Origin: Anadara kagoshimensis
Lineage: Eukaryota; Mollusca; Bivalvia; Arcoida; Arcidae
Direction: 5' to 3'
Assembly (NCBI GenBank): GCA_021292105.1
Contig: CM037867.1
Span: forward strand, 43,229,843 to 43,293,842
DNA length: 64,000 nt
The notes under the pieces are model-generated. The model saw nothing but the letters and a program-made list of their open reading frames with translations. It did no database searches and had not been told where the DNA came from. Each line of letters begins with the position of its first letter. Position 1 is the first letter of the stretch. Position numbers and translations under genes: made by a program. Shown piece by piece: positions 63,401 to 64,000 of the stretch.

Positions 63401-64000
63401 CACTGTACTTTGATTTCTATTACAGATATTGATGAGTGTACAGTCCTAACAAAGCCATGTGATCAGACCTGTATTAACACTGTACTTTGATTTCTATTAA
63501 CAGATATTGATGAGTGTACAGTCCTAACAAAGCCACGTGATCAGACCTGTATTAACACTGTACTTTGATTTCTATTACAGATATTGATGAGTGTACAGTC
63601 CTAACAAAGCCATGTGATCAGACCTGTATTAACACTGTACTTTGATTTCTATTAACAGATATTGATGAGTGTACAGTCCTAACAAAGCCATGTGATCAGA
63701 CCTGTATTAACACTGTACTTTGATTTCTATTAACAGATATTGATGAGTGTACAGTCCTAACAAAGCCATGTGATCAGACATGTATTAACACTGTACTTTG
63801 ATTTCTATTAACAGATATTGATGAGTGTACAGTCCTAACAAAGCCATGTGATCAGACCTGTATTAACACTGTACTTTGATTTCTATTAACAGATATTGAT
63901 GAGTGTACAGTCCTAACAAAGCCATGTGATCAGACATGTATTAACACTGTACTTTGATTTCTATTAACAGATATTGATGAGTGTACAGTCCTAACAAAGC
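51477..64000 (+). repeat. Exon-edge minisatellite 3 (acceptor plus start of calcium-binding EGF exon), ~160 copies
   Basis: 12.5 kb of a unit with two lengths, 78 and 73 bp, running off the window. Each unit is TACTTTGATTTCTATTAACAG (acceptor; the 73-bp form has TTTGATTTAACAG) followed by 56 nt of exon: ATATTGATGAGTGTACAG, then CAAAGCCATGTGATCAG and TGTATTAACACT. The coding part reads DIDECTVLTKPCDQTCINT, the first half of a calcium-binding EGF with three of six cysteines. It then meets an in-frame TGA in CTTTGA. Variants include GTGCTAAC, AATCCATG and about a dozen copies with AACATATATTGACGAG, where the acceptor AG is lost. Indels cluster near 62500-63200. Confidence 0.97.
51495..51550 (+). 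CDS. Start of a calcium-binding EGF exon (first array copy)
   Basis: The first repeat unit carries the phase-1 acceptor TATTAACAG and codes for DIDECTVLTKPRDQTCINT; the second expected cysteine is changed to Arg by CCACGTG, where later units have CCATGTG. It joins the 51015 donor in frame. The unit then stops, so a full EGF exon must begin at some later, unseen copy. This copy is therefore more likely a decoy or relic than the exon used. D-I-D-E-C is the usual calcium-binding EGF opening. Confidence 0.55.

Noticed and set aside
51495-64000. A giant tandem EGF protein encoded by array 3
   Set aside because: Each unit encodes only half an EGF (three cysteines) and ends in an in-frame TGA. The 22-nt gap cannot be an intron and unit lengths break phase.
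51477-64000. CRISPR-like array
   Set aside because: Units are contiguous with no unique spacers, and the context is a eukaryotic intron-exon gene.

Overview
The window looks like part of a bivalve mollusc genome. It is AT-rich and intron-rich, and carries degraded tRNA-headed SINEs whose core resembles the molluscan/metazoan V-SINE type, foldback MITEs, a Penelope-like reverse transcriptase relic, a LINE tail and a young Ty3/gypsy (Mag-like) LTR element. The organism call is inference from repeat content and protein architecture, not from a marker gene.

Almost everything belongs to one gene on the + strand that runs off the right edge and probably off the left edge too. Its exons join into a secreted or membrane-anchored mucin of the MUC4-like / invertebrate 'mucin-like protein' type. 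The order is a giant Ser/Thr/Pro mucin exon (2961-16535), NIDO (17594-20076), AMOP (33209-35528), VWD (35892-42746), a cadherin/Ig-like beta segment (43347-43554 into 49897), then EGF modules (49897-51015) and the start of a calcium-binding EGF exon (51495 on). Exon phases agree at every junction that can be tested: 1, 0, 0, 1, 0, 1, then 1, 1, 1, 2, 1, 1. Two VWD-exon frame breaks, a disturbed NIDO exon end and two indel patches in the mucin exon blur the reading.

The striking feature is the amount of tandem repetition in this one gene. The mucin exon is built from four kinds of coding repeat (36, 48, 84 and 48 nt, all multiples of three). Three introns hold minisatellites that each start on an exon-intron border and carry a piece of the exon plus its splice site in every unit: about 16 copies after the NIDO exon (18470-19640), about 120 copies of a ~103-bp unit after the last NIDO exon (20003-32644), and about 160 copies of a 78/73-bp unit at the calcium-binding EGF exon (51477 to the window end). 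The first two multiply a GTAAGT donor and the third multiplies an acceptor. A separate 23-bp satellite sits at 27-712.

The other introns hold mobile-element debris: foldback elements at 2326, 2739, 39932 and 40855; a 444-bp MITE (34771-35214) inserted in an older dispersed repeat; a possible DNA transposon relic (37308-38290); a minus-strand LINE 3' end (39376-39925); a Penelope-like relic (41200-42400); several SINE copies; and the LTR element (45129-49760) with LTRs identical by eye and a 5-bp target duplication. No bacterial-type operons, CRISPR arrays, rRNA genes or intact tRNA genes were seen.
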